Part shown: positions 1 through 7,350 of the stretch, one piece after another | Position numbering within the stretch: position 1 is the first letter of the stretch | Layout of the letters: every line of letters begins with the position of its first letter | Translations under genes and position numbers: made by a program | The notes under the pieces: generated by a model | Databases searched by the model: none | Seen by the model: only the letters and a program-made list of their open reading frames with translations | Told to the model about the DNA's origin: nothing | From: JBNGDW01 sp049975325 | GTDB lineage: Bacteria; Cloacimonadota; Cloacimonadia; JGIOTU-2; JBNGDW01 | NCBI GenBank assembly: GCA_049975325.1 | Contig: JBNGDW010000058.1 | Span: 1 to 10,725 of the forward strand | Length of the DNA: 10,725 nt | Reading direction: 5' to 3'

Positions 1-401
1 TTAGTGTGGGGAGTATTTATCTCCACCGGCACCTCGTTTTGTCCCCACAGCCCATCAGCTATAATAAGGGGCGCATTCACCACGCCAGGGGTAAACCCGT
101 GCAAAATTGCAAGATTTAGGTGGTCAACGCTATTTCCACGCTTTCCTGCATAAAGCGTATTTGTATCGGTAATAAAAGGCTTTCCCCCGACCTCTTTCAC
201 CCGATCAACAAAAAATCTTACATATCTGGGGTTTATTGCACTAAAATTGCCATATTCTCCAAAGTGCATCTTGATAGCTACCTTATCATACTCTTCTATA
301 AAATCATAGAAATGAGATTTTTCCACTGCTGTATAGAGTTTATCAAAAATATTTCTTTGAAAGCTCGTTTTAAAATCTATAAAATAAACTTTGCTCTTCA
401 T
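1..401 (-). CDS. DUF362 family iron-sulfur protein, N-terminal part (runs off left edge)
   Basis: The first 133 residues of a minus-strand gene are visible; the frame is still open at base 1, so the C-terminus lies outside. The protein begins MKSKVYFIDF and carries the family's typical stretches: KMHFGEYGN, then RYVRFFVDRV, GGKPFITDTNTLY and ADGLWG. These match the N-terminal DUF362 domain of proteins annotated as uncharacterised Fe-S centre proteins, which in full length usually end in a ferredoxin-like 4Fe-4S domain. That part cannot be checked here. The start is ATG at 401-399, preceded by GAGGAAAG at 409-402; an in-frame stop at 410-408 rules out a longer form. Its role is unknown across the family; an electron-transfer or redox function in anaerobes is inference. 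It is transcribed divergently from the Wzi-family gene. Family assignment is confident, function is not. Confidence 0.85.
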   Translation of the reverse strand, partial: MKSKVYFIDFKTSFQRNIFDKLYTAVEKSHFYDFIEEYDKVAIKMHFGEYGNFSAINPRYVRFFVDRVKEVGGKPFITDTNTLYAGKRGNSVDHLNLAILHGFTPGVVNAPLIIADGLWGQNEVPVEINTPHT

Positions 402-647
402 CTTTCCTCATCTCACATAAAATTTTGTCTTACACATTATATTCGAGTTAAAGACTCTATCTAATCTTAAATAGGATAAGCTGTAAGGTTTAAACATTCC
501 TTCTGTCAACTTTTGGTAGTATGGCAACAAGTTCAAAACGCTTTCGAGCTTAAATTTTAACTTCAAATGTCCCCTAACTTTGCAAAATTGTTGACAGTAG
601 AATCCTATTTTTAAAAACTTACACAACAATTGCATATGGAGGCAAAG
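402..647. promoter_or_regulatory. Divergent intergenic spacer with mirrored TTGACA boxes
   Basis: This AT-rich 246-base spacer lies between two divergently transcribed genes and contains no convincing gene. It should hold both promoters. A perfect 8-base inverted repeat is present: CTGTCAAC at 503-510 and GTTGACAG at 590-597. Each arm contains a consensus -35 hexamer, TTGACA, facing outward toward one gene (minus strand at 509-504, plus strand at 591-596). The -10 partners are poor: TAAAAA at 612-617 with a 15-base spacer on the plus strand, and only weak matches on the minus strand. The arms could be promoter boxes, a regulator site, or both. The pairing is seen directly; the promoter role is inferred. 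Confidence 0.35.
638..642 (+). promoter_or_regulatory. Ribosome binding site deciding the Wzi-family start
   Basis: GGAGG lies 5 bases before ATG 648. The reading frame is open further upstream to a TTG at 630, but that codon has no Shine-Dalgarno sequence, and starting at 648 places a clean signal peptide at the N-terminus. The same GGAGGCA string precedes the starts of the radical SAM gene and pyrR in this window. Confidence 0.8.
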
Positions 648-2360
648 ATGAAAAAATTTTTTCCTCTTTTTATTGTTAGCTTTATATTTTTAGTCTCTAT
701 TCTGGGAGCTCAGGTGGTTTTTGTTCCTTTAGGTAATGAGGTGTACGATTTTCTTGAACGAATGGAAATAAAAGGTCTTACAGGAAAGTGCTACAATATG
801 ACAAAGCCAATGTCTCGGCAGGAAGTTGCAAAATATCTGCTTAATATTCGCCAAAGCGAAAAGTATGGAGAACTTTCGGCTGTAGCAAAGGATGAGCTCA
901 ATGATTTTATTTCCAGACAATATGCAGAGGAAGTAAAAAGGCTCTCCATGAAAGATAGCGTAGTCACGGCCCTGCCAGAAGATAACTCCACGCCAAAATG
1001 GCATCCGCTACAGTTTCCGAATACTTTTCAAGACGATAAAAGTTTTTTAGCATTTATGCCTCTTTTGCGGTTTAAATCTAACTACAACATAAGTGATAGC
1101 AGCTTTTTTGATAAGAATAATCAGAGGCTCACGGGTGGTGGAGAGATTTATGGTTATCTTGGGGATGATATAGGCTTCTATTTTTACGGAGTTAATAATG
1201 CAGAAAAGGGCAATTCATACGATATTCGAAAACTGGACTCCCCAGAGCAAGGAACTGGCTGGGTGGGGAGCTTTGAGGATTCAAAGACTTATGAGCAAGT
1301 GGATGCCTATATTTCATTCTCGACTAGATATATTGATTTTATCTTCGGGCGATACTCAAATTATTGGAGTAATGGAGCAACTGGAAGTCTGACTTTGAGT
1401 AATAAGCCCCCATCCTATCCCCAAATAATGTTAAAGACTGGCTTTAGCGATTGGCTTCGGTTTGTCTATTTTCACGGATGGTTAGAAAGCGAAATTCTCG
1501 ATGAGGAGCTGTCTTACCTATTTGAGTGGGGAGCAGGCGATACATTAGAAAGGCGCTTTTTCGAAAAAAAATATGTCGCTGCAAATAGATTGGAAATAAT
1601 CCCGCTCGATAATCTGAAATTTGGATTTAGTGAACTCTTGTATTATGGTGAACGCGATCCAGAACCTGTATATTTTATTCCAATTATACTTTTCTGGTCT
1701 GCCCAGCATTACACTAATGACCAGGACAATCTGCAGATTGGAATAGATGCCGAATGGATACCATTTGACTTTCTGAAATTGTACGGCTCAATTATGATTG
1801 ATGAGATCAAATTAAGCAAAATCTTCGATGAGAAGGGAGCAAGAAACCAGCTCGGATTTCAGACTGGTGCACACTTTGTAGAGCCATTTTTACCTGGACT
1901 GGATTTCCGGATTGAATACACGCGACTTAATCCATGGACATACACGCATAAATTTCCAATCAATGAGGCTACATCTGACAATTATATAACGGGGTATTGG
2001 ACTGGGCAGAATGCAGATAATCTTTTATTAGAAATTGATTATCAAGCGAGTGCAGACCTAAAGACATCTCTGAACCTTGAGCGTTATAGAAAAGGGGCAC
2101 AAAAAGATATCTGGTATCAGTATCATACGCCGCCCAGAGAAGAATTTTTGTACGGGCATCAGTATACAAAAAATACAGTTGGATTGTCGCTAAATTACGA
2201 GATAACAGAGCATCTCTCTTGCAGTATGGGATATAAGTTTATGGAATATGATGTAAAAGAAGAAAACATTAATAATGAAGAATATGTAAATCCTGTATTA
2301 TATGAAAGTGATTTTACACAACAGACGATATCTTTTTCAATAGGGTTTGGTATCCTATAA
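648..2360 (+). CDS. Capsule assembly Wzi family outer-membrane beta-barrel protein
   Basis: A 570-residue secreted protein. Residues 1-21 form a signal peptide: MKKFF, a hydrophobic core, then ILGA before the likely cleavage. The mature N-terminus has VPLGNEVYDFLERMEIKGL and KPMSRQEVAKYL, a helical stretch I recognise from the N-terminus of Wzi-family proteins in Bacteroidota and related phyla. The rest is dominated by alternating amphipathic strands rich in Tyr, Phe and Trp, with acidic turns, and ends SFSIGFGIL, consistent with a C-terminal barrel strand recognised by BAM. Wzi of Escherichia coli is an 18-strand barrel of about 480 residues that helps attach capsule at the surface; whether this homolog binds a polysaccharide is inference. 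The ABC exporter gene follows 9 bases later, suggesting one transcript. No other capsule gene is visible, so the ligand is unknown. Confidence 0.82.
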   Translation: MKKFFPLFIVSFIFLVSILGAQVVFVPLGNEVYDFLERMEIKGLTGKCYNMTKPMSRQEVAKYLLNIRQSEKYGELSAVAKDELNDFISRQYAEEVKRLSMKDSVVTALPEDNSTPKWHPLQFPNTFQDDKSFLAFMPLLRFKSNYNISDSSFFDKNNQRLTGGGEIYGYLGDDIGFYFYGVNNAEKGNSYDIRKLDSPEQGTGWVGSFEDSKTYEQVDAYISFSTRYIDFIFGRYSNYWSNGATGSLTLSNKPPSYPQIMLKTGFSDWLRFVYFHGWLESEILDEELSYLFEWGAGDTLERRFFEKKYVAANRLEIIPLDNLKFGFSELLYYGERDPEPVYFIPIILFWSAQHYTNDQDNLQIGIDAEWIPFDFLKLYGSIMIDEIKLSKIFDEKGARNQLGFQTGAHFVEPFLPGLDFRIEYTRLNPWTYTHKFPINEATSDNYITGYWTGQNADNLLLEIDYQASADLKTSLNLERYRKGAQKDIWYQYHTPPREEFLYGHQYTKNTVGLSLNYEITEHLSCSMGYKFMEYDVKEENINNEEYVNPVLYESDFTQQTISFSIGFGIL

Positions 2361-2369
2361 GTTGGGCAA

Positions 2370-4289
2370 ATGAAGCTATTCTTCCGCGTTATTGCTTATC
2401 TAAGAAGGGTTTGGCCAAATGTTATTCTCGGTATTATTATGCTGATTATTTATGCGGCATTCAGTGGCCTTTCGCTCAGTATTATTTATCCTGTCATTGA
2501 TAGGATTTTTGTGGTAGAAGTAGATGAGGGCTGGCAAGTAGAAGAAAGAAAAGCGAATGGAGAGGATATAGGAGACATATTTGTTGCAGTTGGCCAATTG
2601 GCTACCGATGCATTTCATATAGTGCAAGAAAACTGGGATGCCATTCAACGTCGGGAGGTTATTGGCTCGGAATTGCAGGCTCTCTTTGATGATTTTCTTA
2701 GTCATCATTCCCGGACTTTACTTCTGCAAGTATTGCTAGTAATCGGCTTCTTCCTATTCCTTATAAAAATACTATCAGGATATTTTCAGCAGATAATCTT
2801 TCGACAATTAGAAGAGAAAACCGTAATGTGGATTCGGAATGATTTCTATGAATCCTTGTTACAGAAGCCATTGGAGTTTTTTCATAGCCACAAAGTTGGT
2901 GAACTTATCTCACGCGTAACCAACGATGTCGTTCAACTTAAAAATATGGCTTTAACCTCTCTCACAACCATTTCGCGAAATACCCTTCTTGTCCTTGTGT
3001 ATATCGTTATTATGATGCTGATCAGTTGGCAACTTTCTCTTGTGACACTTGTAGTTGCAGTGCCTTTGTCACTGGTTATTGGAACAGTAGGCCGAAAGAT
3101 GCGGAAGTATAGTAAGCGTGTACAGGAAAGATTTGCTGATCTAACAGCAATCATCCAGGAAACGATAATGAATATCAGAATTGTACTCGCTTATGTAATG
3201 CGGGGATATGAACGCAACAAATTTAAAAAGGGGAATAAAAAACTCTATAAAAAATCTGTGAAAATGGTACGAACAGGTGCTATAGCTGCACCTTTTAGTG
3301 AATTTATGAGTGTTGTGATCACTCTTTTTATTATTGGGTATGGAGGAAGTCTTGTTCTTGATCCCGCCAATACATTGACCCCAGGAAAATTTTTCCTATT
3401 TTTAGGTGCTCTGCTTTCTACCCTTCATCCAGTAAAAGAAATTTCCGGGGTTTACACAAAAATAAATAAGGGATTGGCTTCAGCAAAAAGGGTTTTCAGT
3501 ATAATTGATGAACCTGTTACTATAAAAAATAAAAAGGATGCCAGCCCGATAGAAAAGTTTGAAGACAGCATTGTTTTTAATCATGTATCATTCTGCTATC
3601 CAACATCAGAGGAAGTTATTAAAGATATAACCTTTTCTGTCAAAAAGGGCGAGTCTATCGGACTGGTTGGGCCGAGTGGAGGTGGAAAATCTACTCTGAT
3701 GGATCTGCTACTCAGATTTTATGACCCCACAAAGGGCTATATTGCCATTGATGGTATTGATATAAGAAATTATAAGATAGATGACCTGCGTAGCCTTACT
3801 GGCATAGTTACTCAGGAGACAATTCTTTTTGATGATACCATTAGCAATAATATTGCATATGGAAAATTAGATGCAGAATTTGAGGATATAGTTGAAGCAG
3901 CAAAGGCTGCTAATGCACATGAATTTATCTGCCAGCTGGCGGAGGGGTATGACACAGTTATTGGAGAAAGAGGGATAAAGCTTTCGGGTGGTCAGCGGCA
4001 GAGAATTGCTATTGCCAGAGCGATTTTGAAAAATCCCCAGATACTTATATTTGATGAGGCTACCTCCTCCTTAGATAGTGAATCGGAATTTTTGGTTCAA
4101 GAAGCAATCGCAAGATTGATGAAGAATCGTACAACCTTTGTAATAGCGCATCGCCTTTCCACAATTAGAAATTGTGACCGGATTCTGGTTATAGACAGGG
4201 GTTCTATCATAGAACAGGGAACACATGAAGGTCTTATTGCCCAAAATGGGCTTTACAGAAGGTTATATGATATGCAGTTTAGAGACTAG
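2370..4289 (+). CDS. MsbA-like ABC exporter, fused membrane and ATPase domains
   Basis: A 639-residue half-transporter that should act as a homodimer in the inner membrane. Membrane segments lie at about 17-45, 117-140, 203-245 (two) and 305-355 (two). The nucleotide-binding domain spans about 395-639. It has Walker A GPSGGGKST (434-442, Lys440), a Q-loop in VTQETILF, the signature LSGGQ (538-542), Walker B ILIFDEATSSLD with Asp562 and Glu563, and the switch His594 in IAHRLST. All catalytic residues are intact. The family includes lipid A flippases (MsbA) and other lipid, peptide or drug exporters; MsbA-like is the best guess, given the neighbouring outer-membrane Wzi-family gene. The loop between the first two membrane segments is long, about residues 46-116, acidic and probably helical. 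No strong Shine-Dalgarno precedes ATG 2370, so translation is probably coupled to the upstream gene. The exact substrate is unknown. Confidence 0.88.
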   Translation: MKLFFRVIAYLRRVWPNVILGIIMLIIYAAFSGLSLSIIYPVIDRIFVVEVDEGWQVEERKANGEDIGDIFVAVGQLATDAFHIVQENWDAIQRREVIGSELQALFDDFLSHHSRTLLLQVLLVIGFFLFLIKILSGYFQQIIFRQLEEKTVMWIRNDFYESLLQKPLEFFHSHKVGELISRVTNDVVQLKNMALTSLTTISRNTLLVLVYIVIMMLISWQLSLVTLVVAVPLSLVIGTVGRKMRKYSKRVQERFADLTAIIQETIMNIRIVLAYVMRGYERNKFKKGNKKLYKKSVKMVRTGAIAAPFSEFMSVVITLFIIGYGGSLVLDPANTLTPGKFFLFLGALLSTLHPVKEISGVYTKINKGLASAKRVFSIIDEPVTIKNKKDASPIEKFEDSIVFNHVSFCYPTSEEVIKDITFSVKKGESIGLVGPSGGGKSTLMDLLLRFYDPTKGYIAIDGIDIRNYKIDDLRSLTGIVTQETILFDDTISNNIAYGKLDAEFEDIVEAAKAANAHEFICQLAEGYDTVIGERGIKLSGGQRQRIAIARAILKNPQILIFDEATSSLDSESEFLVQEAIARLMKNRTTFVIAHRLSTIRNCDRILVIDRGSIIEQGTHEGLIAQNGLYRRLYDMQFRD

Positions 4290-4325
4290 AAAGTAAATGG
4301 CAAGGTTGGATACGAGAAAGTTTAA

Positions 4326-4724
4326 CTAATCATAGAAGCGGACTGAAATCTCATCAATCTTTTCATAAGGCGCAAGGGCTTTTATCAGATTTATAGTAAC
4401 AAGAAACCCCCTTGTTTTTTGGGGCTCAACTTCTGCTAGAATCATTTTTGAACCAACTTCCAGATTGTCTGAAAATAATCGTACCACCACTCTCTTTTTT
4501 AGGGAAAAATTTGCCTTATTTTCGATTTCAAAATAGATTTGCGCGAGTGTAGGAGAAGAACTCTCAATAGCAACATTTTTTATCTCCAAAAGTTCATAAT
4601 GGGTTTGTCGACACTGGCGCGAGAGCACTATACCAAAGATAGCAGCTATCACTAAAATTAACCATAATTGGGGTGGGACACTGAACTCGCGTCGCTCTTT
4701 TCGATCAATCCTTAAGTCAATCAT
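4326..4724 (-). CDS. Small single-pass membrane protein of unknown function
   Basis: A 132-residue protein I do not recognise by name. Residues 1-17 are strongly charged (RIDRKERRE), followed by one hydrophobic segment at about 18-35 (PQLWLILVIAAIFGIVLS). The basic N-terminus suggests the rest is extracytoplasmic. Residues 46-131 alternate polar and hydrophobic residues in a beta-sandwich manner: EIKNV, then LAQIYFEIENKANFSLKKRVVVRLF, then EPQKTRGFLVTI. This resembles FxLYD or LEA14-like domains, but that is a fold-level guess. Composition is coding-like and there is no competing frame. GAGGAG sits only one base before ATG 4724, an awkward spacing, so the start could be wrong by a few codons. 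It converges on the ABC exporter with a 36-base gap and is separated from the radical SAM gene by 246 bases, so it may be a single-gene transcript. Confidence 0.7.
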   Translation of the reverse strand: MIDLRIDRKERREFSVPPQLWLILVIAAIFGIVLSRQCRQTHYELLEIKNVAIESSSPTLAQIYFEIENKANFSLKKRVVVRLFSDNLEVGSKMILAEVEPQKTRGFLVTINLIKALAPYEKIDEISVRFYD

Positions 4725-4738
4725 TCTCCTCTTACCAA

Positions 4739-4744
4739 ATTATA
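4739..4744 (-). promoter_or_regulatory. Possible -10 box for the small membrane protein gene
   Basis: TATAAT reads on the minus strand at 4744-4739 and is directly preceded by TG, close to an extended -10. No good -35 is seen at 16-18 bases. If used, transcription would start about 8 bases before ATG 4724, giving a very short leader that contains only the GAGGAG. The perfect hexamer is seen directly; its use is inference in a very AT-rich spacer. Confidence 0.3.
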
Positions 4745-4839
4745 CATAATTTATCTTTAAGACTACGAGATAGTATCTTTTCAATCTATAGAGGTACTAC
4801 TACCATCAACCTACAAATATCCTCCCTTTTTATTTTTTA

Positions 4840-4863
4840 AGAAATCTATGGTTTCTGCTTTTT
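4840..4863 (+). terminator. Terminator-like hairpin with T tract, plus strand
   Basis: AGAAATC (4840-4846) pairs with GGTTTCT (4850-4856) over 7 base pairs including one G-T, around a 3-base loop. GCTTTTT (4857-4863) follows. The T tract is on the plus strand only; in the minus direction the hairpin is followed by an A-rich run. The nearest plus-strand gene upstream is the ABC exporter, ending 550 bases earlier. If it serves that transcript, the 3' end would run antisense through the small membrane protein gene. The stem is AT-rich and weak. Confidence 0.35.
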
Positions 4864-4970
4864 ATCTTCTACTATTTCCCCCTCTTCAGAAGACAAACAA
4901 CTTCTGTACACCATCCGCCCTATTTTTACCCCTTTCTCCCGGCATAGGTGGACTTAATTCCTGCTACAAC

Positions 4971-6365
4971 TTAATAATTTTCTAGGTTATCCTTCCAGCA
5001 CTTGTGCTTTTTAGACAGTTCTTTATCCCAAATAGGATTGGTAATTTTCTTAAATTCCTTTGAATAATTATCAAGAAACTCTATTACCTCTTTGTTTTTA
5101 ATTAAATTCTCTACTTCGGGATAGGATGGCTTTGCATTATATTTCTGCACAATCTCGCGCAGTATTTCCGGATTATCGATTATTGCGCATGGTGCCATAA
5201 GATTTTTATTTTCACTATAAGGCTCAGCTTCCTGAATTGCTTTAAAGAAGTCAGACTGCAGAACATCGATAAGTTTTTTACCTTTAATATTGTCCACAGA
5301 GAACTGGAAAAACACGCATGGTTCTACATCGCCCTGAGAGTTGATATGGAAGTATCCATTGGGTCGTGCTCCAGCAATACAGCCACCAACAACCGGTCCG
5401 TCATTCCAGAAGTCACCAATAAATATCGGTTTTGTCTCCCTTATCTCTACCAGGCGTTCTCTCAGGCGATTCCGTTGCTCAGGAGTAGCCATCAAAGAAA
5501 CATCTGGATTTCTCCCTATAGGGATATACTGGAAATACCAACCAAATGCGCATCCCCTGTCAATATAGAAATCCAGAAATTCATCGGACATAATAACATC
5601 AGAATTTATGCGGGTAGGAGTAGCAGAAAAACCGAATACCGCGCCCGCTTTTTTTAAATTATCCATTGCTGCAAGGACTTTTTCATACACGCCCTCTCCC
5701 CGCCTCTGATCCGTCTCCTTTTTAAAGCCTTCTACTGATATACCGGGTGCAACATTACCTAATTCAGAAAGCCTTTTAGCCATTTCTTCATCTATGAAAG
5801 TGCCATTGGTATAGACAAGGAAGTACATATCGTTATGTTTTTCATAAAGTTCAAGCAAATCCGGTCGGATAAAAGGCTCGCCACCGGATACAGTGATAAA
5901 ATATATTCCTAACTCTTTTGCCTCCTGCAAGATACGGTCAATCTCTTCAAACGGAAGATCATCCTTATGGCTATATTCAGCAGCATAGCATCCAACACAA
6001 TGTAAGTTACATCTTGCTGTGGGACTTATAACAAAAAACCAGGGCAATCTGAGCTTCTCTTTCTCCCATATTTCCTTGTGTTTCTGTCGACTAATAATTG
6101 CGGCATTTATGAAGAAAACCTCGATCAATTTCTTACGGGCTGTAGGTGAGAGTCGCTTGAGTACATCGCGAGCAAGTGTAAGGGCTGGGGTTTCTTTTTC
6201 CAGTGACTCTTTCAATATATTTGCCATCCGTTTCATCTCCGGATGGGTAATAACAGTCTTTTCTGCAAGCTGTACCGCCCTTATTAGATTCTGCGTCGAG
6301 AGAGTGCTTGCAAGATTTAAGATTTGCTCTACAGTTTTTTGCCTCAAAGTATTTTTAACATTCAT
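4971..6365 (-). CDS. Radical SAM protein with SPASM-like C-terminal cysteine region
   Basis: A 464-residue protein. Residues 1-105 are mostly helical and precede the catalytic domain. The radical SAM cluster motif is CNLHCVGC, Cys119, Cys123 and Cys126, binding a 4Fe-4S cluster that cleaves S-adenosylmethionine. It is followed by the GGEP motif at 161-164 (VSGGEPFIRPDL), YTNGT at 185-189 and SVEG at 210-213, all typical of the COG0535 group. The C-terminal part holds further cysteines at 329 (GGC), 350 (EPC), 393 (APC) and 456 (HKC) in a pattern like a SPASM domain binding auxiliary clusters. The substrate is unknown. SPASM proteins often modify peptides or proteins, but no precursor or target gene is evident nearby. 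ATG 6365 has GGAGG at 6376-6372, 6 bases upstream. It lies 120 bases downstream of pyrF on the same strand, so it may have its own promoter. Confidence 0.85.
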   Translation of the reverse strand: MNVKNTLRQKTVEQILNLASTLSTQNLIRAVQLAEKTVITHPEMKRMANILKESLEKETPALTLARDVLKRLSPTARKKLIEVFFINAAIISRQKHKEIWEKEKLRLPWFFVISPTARCNLHCVGCYAAEYSHKDDLPFEEIDRILQEAKELGIYFITVSGGEPFIRPDLLELYEKHNDMYFLVYTNGTFIDEEMAKRLSELGNVAPGISVEGFKKETDQRRGEGVYEKVLAAMDNLKKAGAVFGFSATPTRINSDVIMSDEFLDFYIDRGCAFGWYFQYIPIGRNPDVSLMATPEQRNRLRERLVEIRETKPIFIGDFWNDGPVVGGCIAGARPNGYFHINSQGDVEPCVFFQFSVDNIKGKKLIDVLQSDFFKAIQEAEPYSENKNLMAPCAIIDNPEILREIVQKYNAKPSYPEVENLIKNKEVIEFLDNYSKEFKKITNPIWDKELSKKHKCWKDNLENY

Positions 6366-6485
6366 ACAGTGCCTCCATTAAATATATTCGCTATTCAATA
6401 TAATATATAATAAACAACCTAAATACCAAATTCAAGAGGGTGTCAAGATTATTTTCTGCTTTCACTGAAAAAAATAAATTTTTAG
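6366..6485 (-). promoter_or_regulatory. Spacer between pyrF and the radical SAM gene, possible promoter
   Basis: The 120-base spacer is very AT-rich. A consensus TTGACA reads on the minus strand at 6446-6441. With a 17-base spacer the -10 would be TTTAGG (6423-6418), a poor match; better TATA-like runs such as TATTAT at 6412-6407 are too far away (28 bases). A promoter for the radical SAM gene probably lies here, but its exact elements are not clear. Confidence 0.3.
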
Positions 6486-6494
6486 TTAAAGCAG
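6456..6494 (-). terminator. Inverted repeat spanning the pyrF stop codon, possible weak terminator
   Basis: Reading the minus strand, CTGCTTT (6494-6488) overlaps the last codons and stop of pyrF. It is perfectly complementary to AAAGCAG (6462-6456), with 25 AT-rich bases between that include a run of seven T residues. The 7-base arms are exact. The T run falls inside the loop rather than after the stem, so this is not a textbook intrinsic terminator. It could end the pyr transcript poorly or protect its 3' end. Confidence 0.3.
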
Positions 6495-7283
6495 GCTATT
6501 TATCTCTTCTTGCAGCTTTTTTGCAGCCTCTCCAGCCCGTTTGGCAAAGTCTTTATCATGGCTTGCATAAATTATTAGGCGTGAAGAGTTAATCAATATA
6601 TTAGGGTATTCTTCGGCAACAGCATTCTGCGTCACTGTTTTTAAATCTCCACCTTGCGCTCCTATCCCAGGAATGAGAAATATTTGATTCTGTAATATAG
6701 AACGAATCTCTTTAATTTGATCTCCATTTGTTGCGCCTACCACTGCCCCAATATTCTCCCTGTTCCATTCTCGTATTCGATAACAAATCTGTATATAAAG
6801 TCTCTGCTCAGTTTTTAACAGGTCTATGTTGGAGGGATTTGAGGTGAGCACCAAGGAGAATAAGTACCTATCTTTATACTTTAATAGCGGCTCAAAAGCG
6901 TCAAATCCCATAAGAGGATTGACGGTTACAGCATCTACGCCAAAGTAATCAAAATAGGCAGATGCATATCGTTTCATTGTGTTGGCAATATCACCAATCT
7001 TTACATCGAGTATTACTAAAATATCAGGTGGGATATAAGAAATGGTTTTTTTAAGTGCAGTGATACCCATAATGCCAGCAGAAATATAAAAGGAAAAATT
7101 TAACTTGAATGCAGCCACATATTTGTAGATAAAATCGATAATCTGTCTATTGTACTCCCAGATTGGGTTCTCACTCCCGGTGCGTATAAAAAATGGTATT
7201 TTAGACAAGTCTGTATCCAAACCGACAGAAAGAAAAGATTTATTCTTTTGAGTTATGGCAAGATATTTCTCCAGAAAATTCAT
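6486..7283 (-). CDS. pyrF: Orotidine 5'-phosphate decarboxylase
   Basis: PyrF catalyses the last step of UMP synthesis, decarboxylating orotidine monophosphate to UMP in the cytoplasm. The 265-residue length fits the family. The catalytic D-x-K-x-x-D array is present as LDVKIGDIANT with Asp93, Lys95 and Asp98; many relatives have KRGD where this has KIGD. The phosphate-binding loop is IPGIGAQGGD at 204-213, and NPLMGFDAFEPLL (122-134) with LTSNPS (146-151) places it in the subfamily 2 type found in several bacterial phyla. The start ATG 7283 has AAGGA 7 bases upstream. It is the last gene of the pyr operon, 67 bases after pyrR. Substrate-binding Lys60 in AFKLN also fits. Function is confident. 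Confidence 0.93.
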   Translation of the reverse strand: MNFLEKYLAITQKNKSFLSVGLDTDLSKIPFFIRTGSENPIWEYNRQIIDFIYKYVAAFKLNFSFYISAGIMGITALKKTISYIPPDILVILDVKIGDIANTMKRYASAYFDYFGVDAVTVNPLMGFDAFEPLLKYKDRYLFSLVLTSNPSNIDLLKTEQRLYIQICYRIREWNRENIGAVVGATNGDQIKEIRSILQNQIFLIPGIGAQGGDLKTVTQNAVAEEYPNILINSSRLIIYASHDKDFAKRAGEAAKKLQEEINSLL

Positions 7284-7332
7284 AAGCTATTCCTTTTCAT
7301 TACTTTTAGTAACTCCTCATAATTTCAGATAG

Positions 7333-7346
7333 GCTGGCTTACCAGC
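7333..7346 (-). other. Short hairpin in the pyrR-pyrF gap
   Basis: On the minus strand GCTGG pairs exactly with CCAGC around a TAAG tetraloop, four bases after the pyrR stop codon. No T tract follows, so it is not a terminator. It could stabilise the upstream message or mark a processing point between pyrR and pyrF. The stem is seen directly; any role is inference. Confidence 0.4.
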
Positions 7347-7350
7347 TCCG

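Larger units (their letters stand above)
4725..4970. other. Intergenic spacer, no confident gene
   Basis: A 246-base spacer lies between two minus-strand genes. Apart from the TATAAT near 4740 and a terminator-like hairpin at 4840-4863, I see only very short open frames. On the minus strand there is a 22-codon frame at 4914-4846 with no properly placed ribosome binding site. On the plus strand there is a 45-codon hydrophobic frame at 4849-4986 without one. Neither is supported as a gene. Confidence 0.5.

Noticed and set aside
120..464. 114-codon plus-strand frame at the left edge
   Set aside because: It is the opposite-strand shadow of the clearly conserved DUF362 coding sequence.
408..635. 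75-codon minus-strand frame in the divergent spacer
   Set aside because: It has no ribosome site, low-quality composition and no recognisable motif, and it covers the region needed for both promoters.
4849..4986. 45-codon hydrophobic plus-strand frame in the 4725-4970 spacer
   Set aside because: No Shine-Dalgarno precedes it, it overlaps the terminator-like hairpin and the radical SAM 3' end, and the hydrophobicity follows from a pyrimidine-rich strand.
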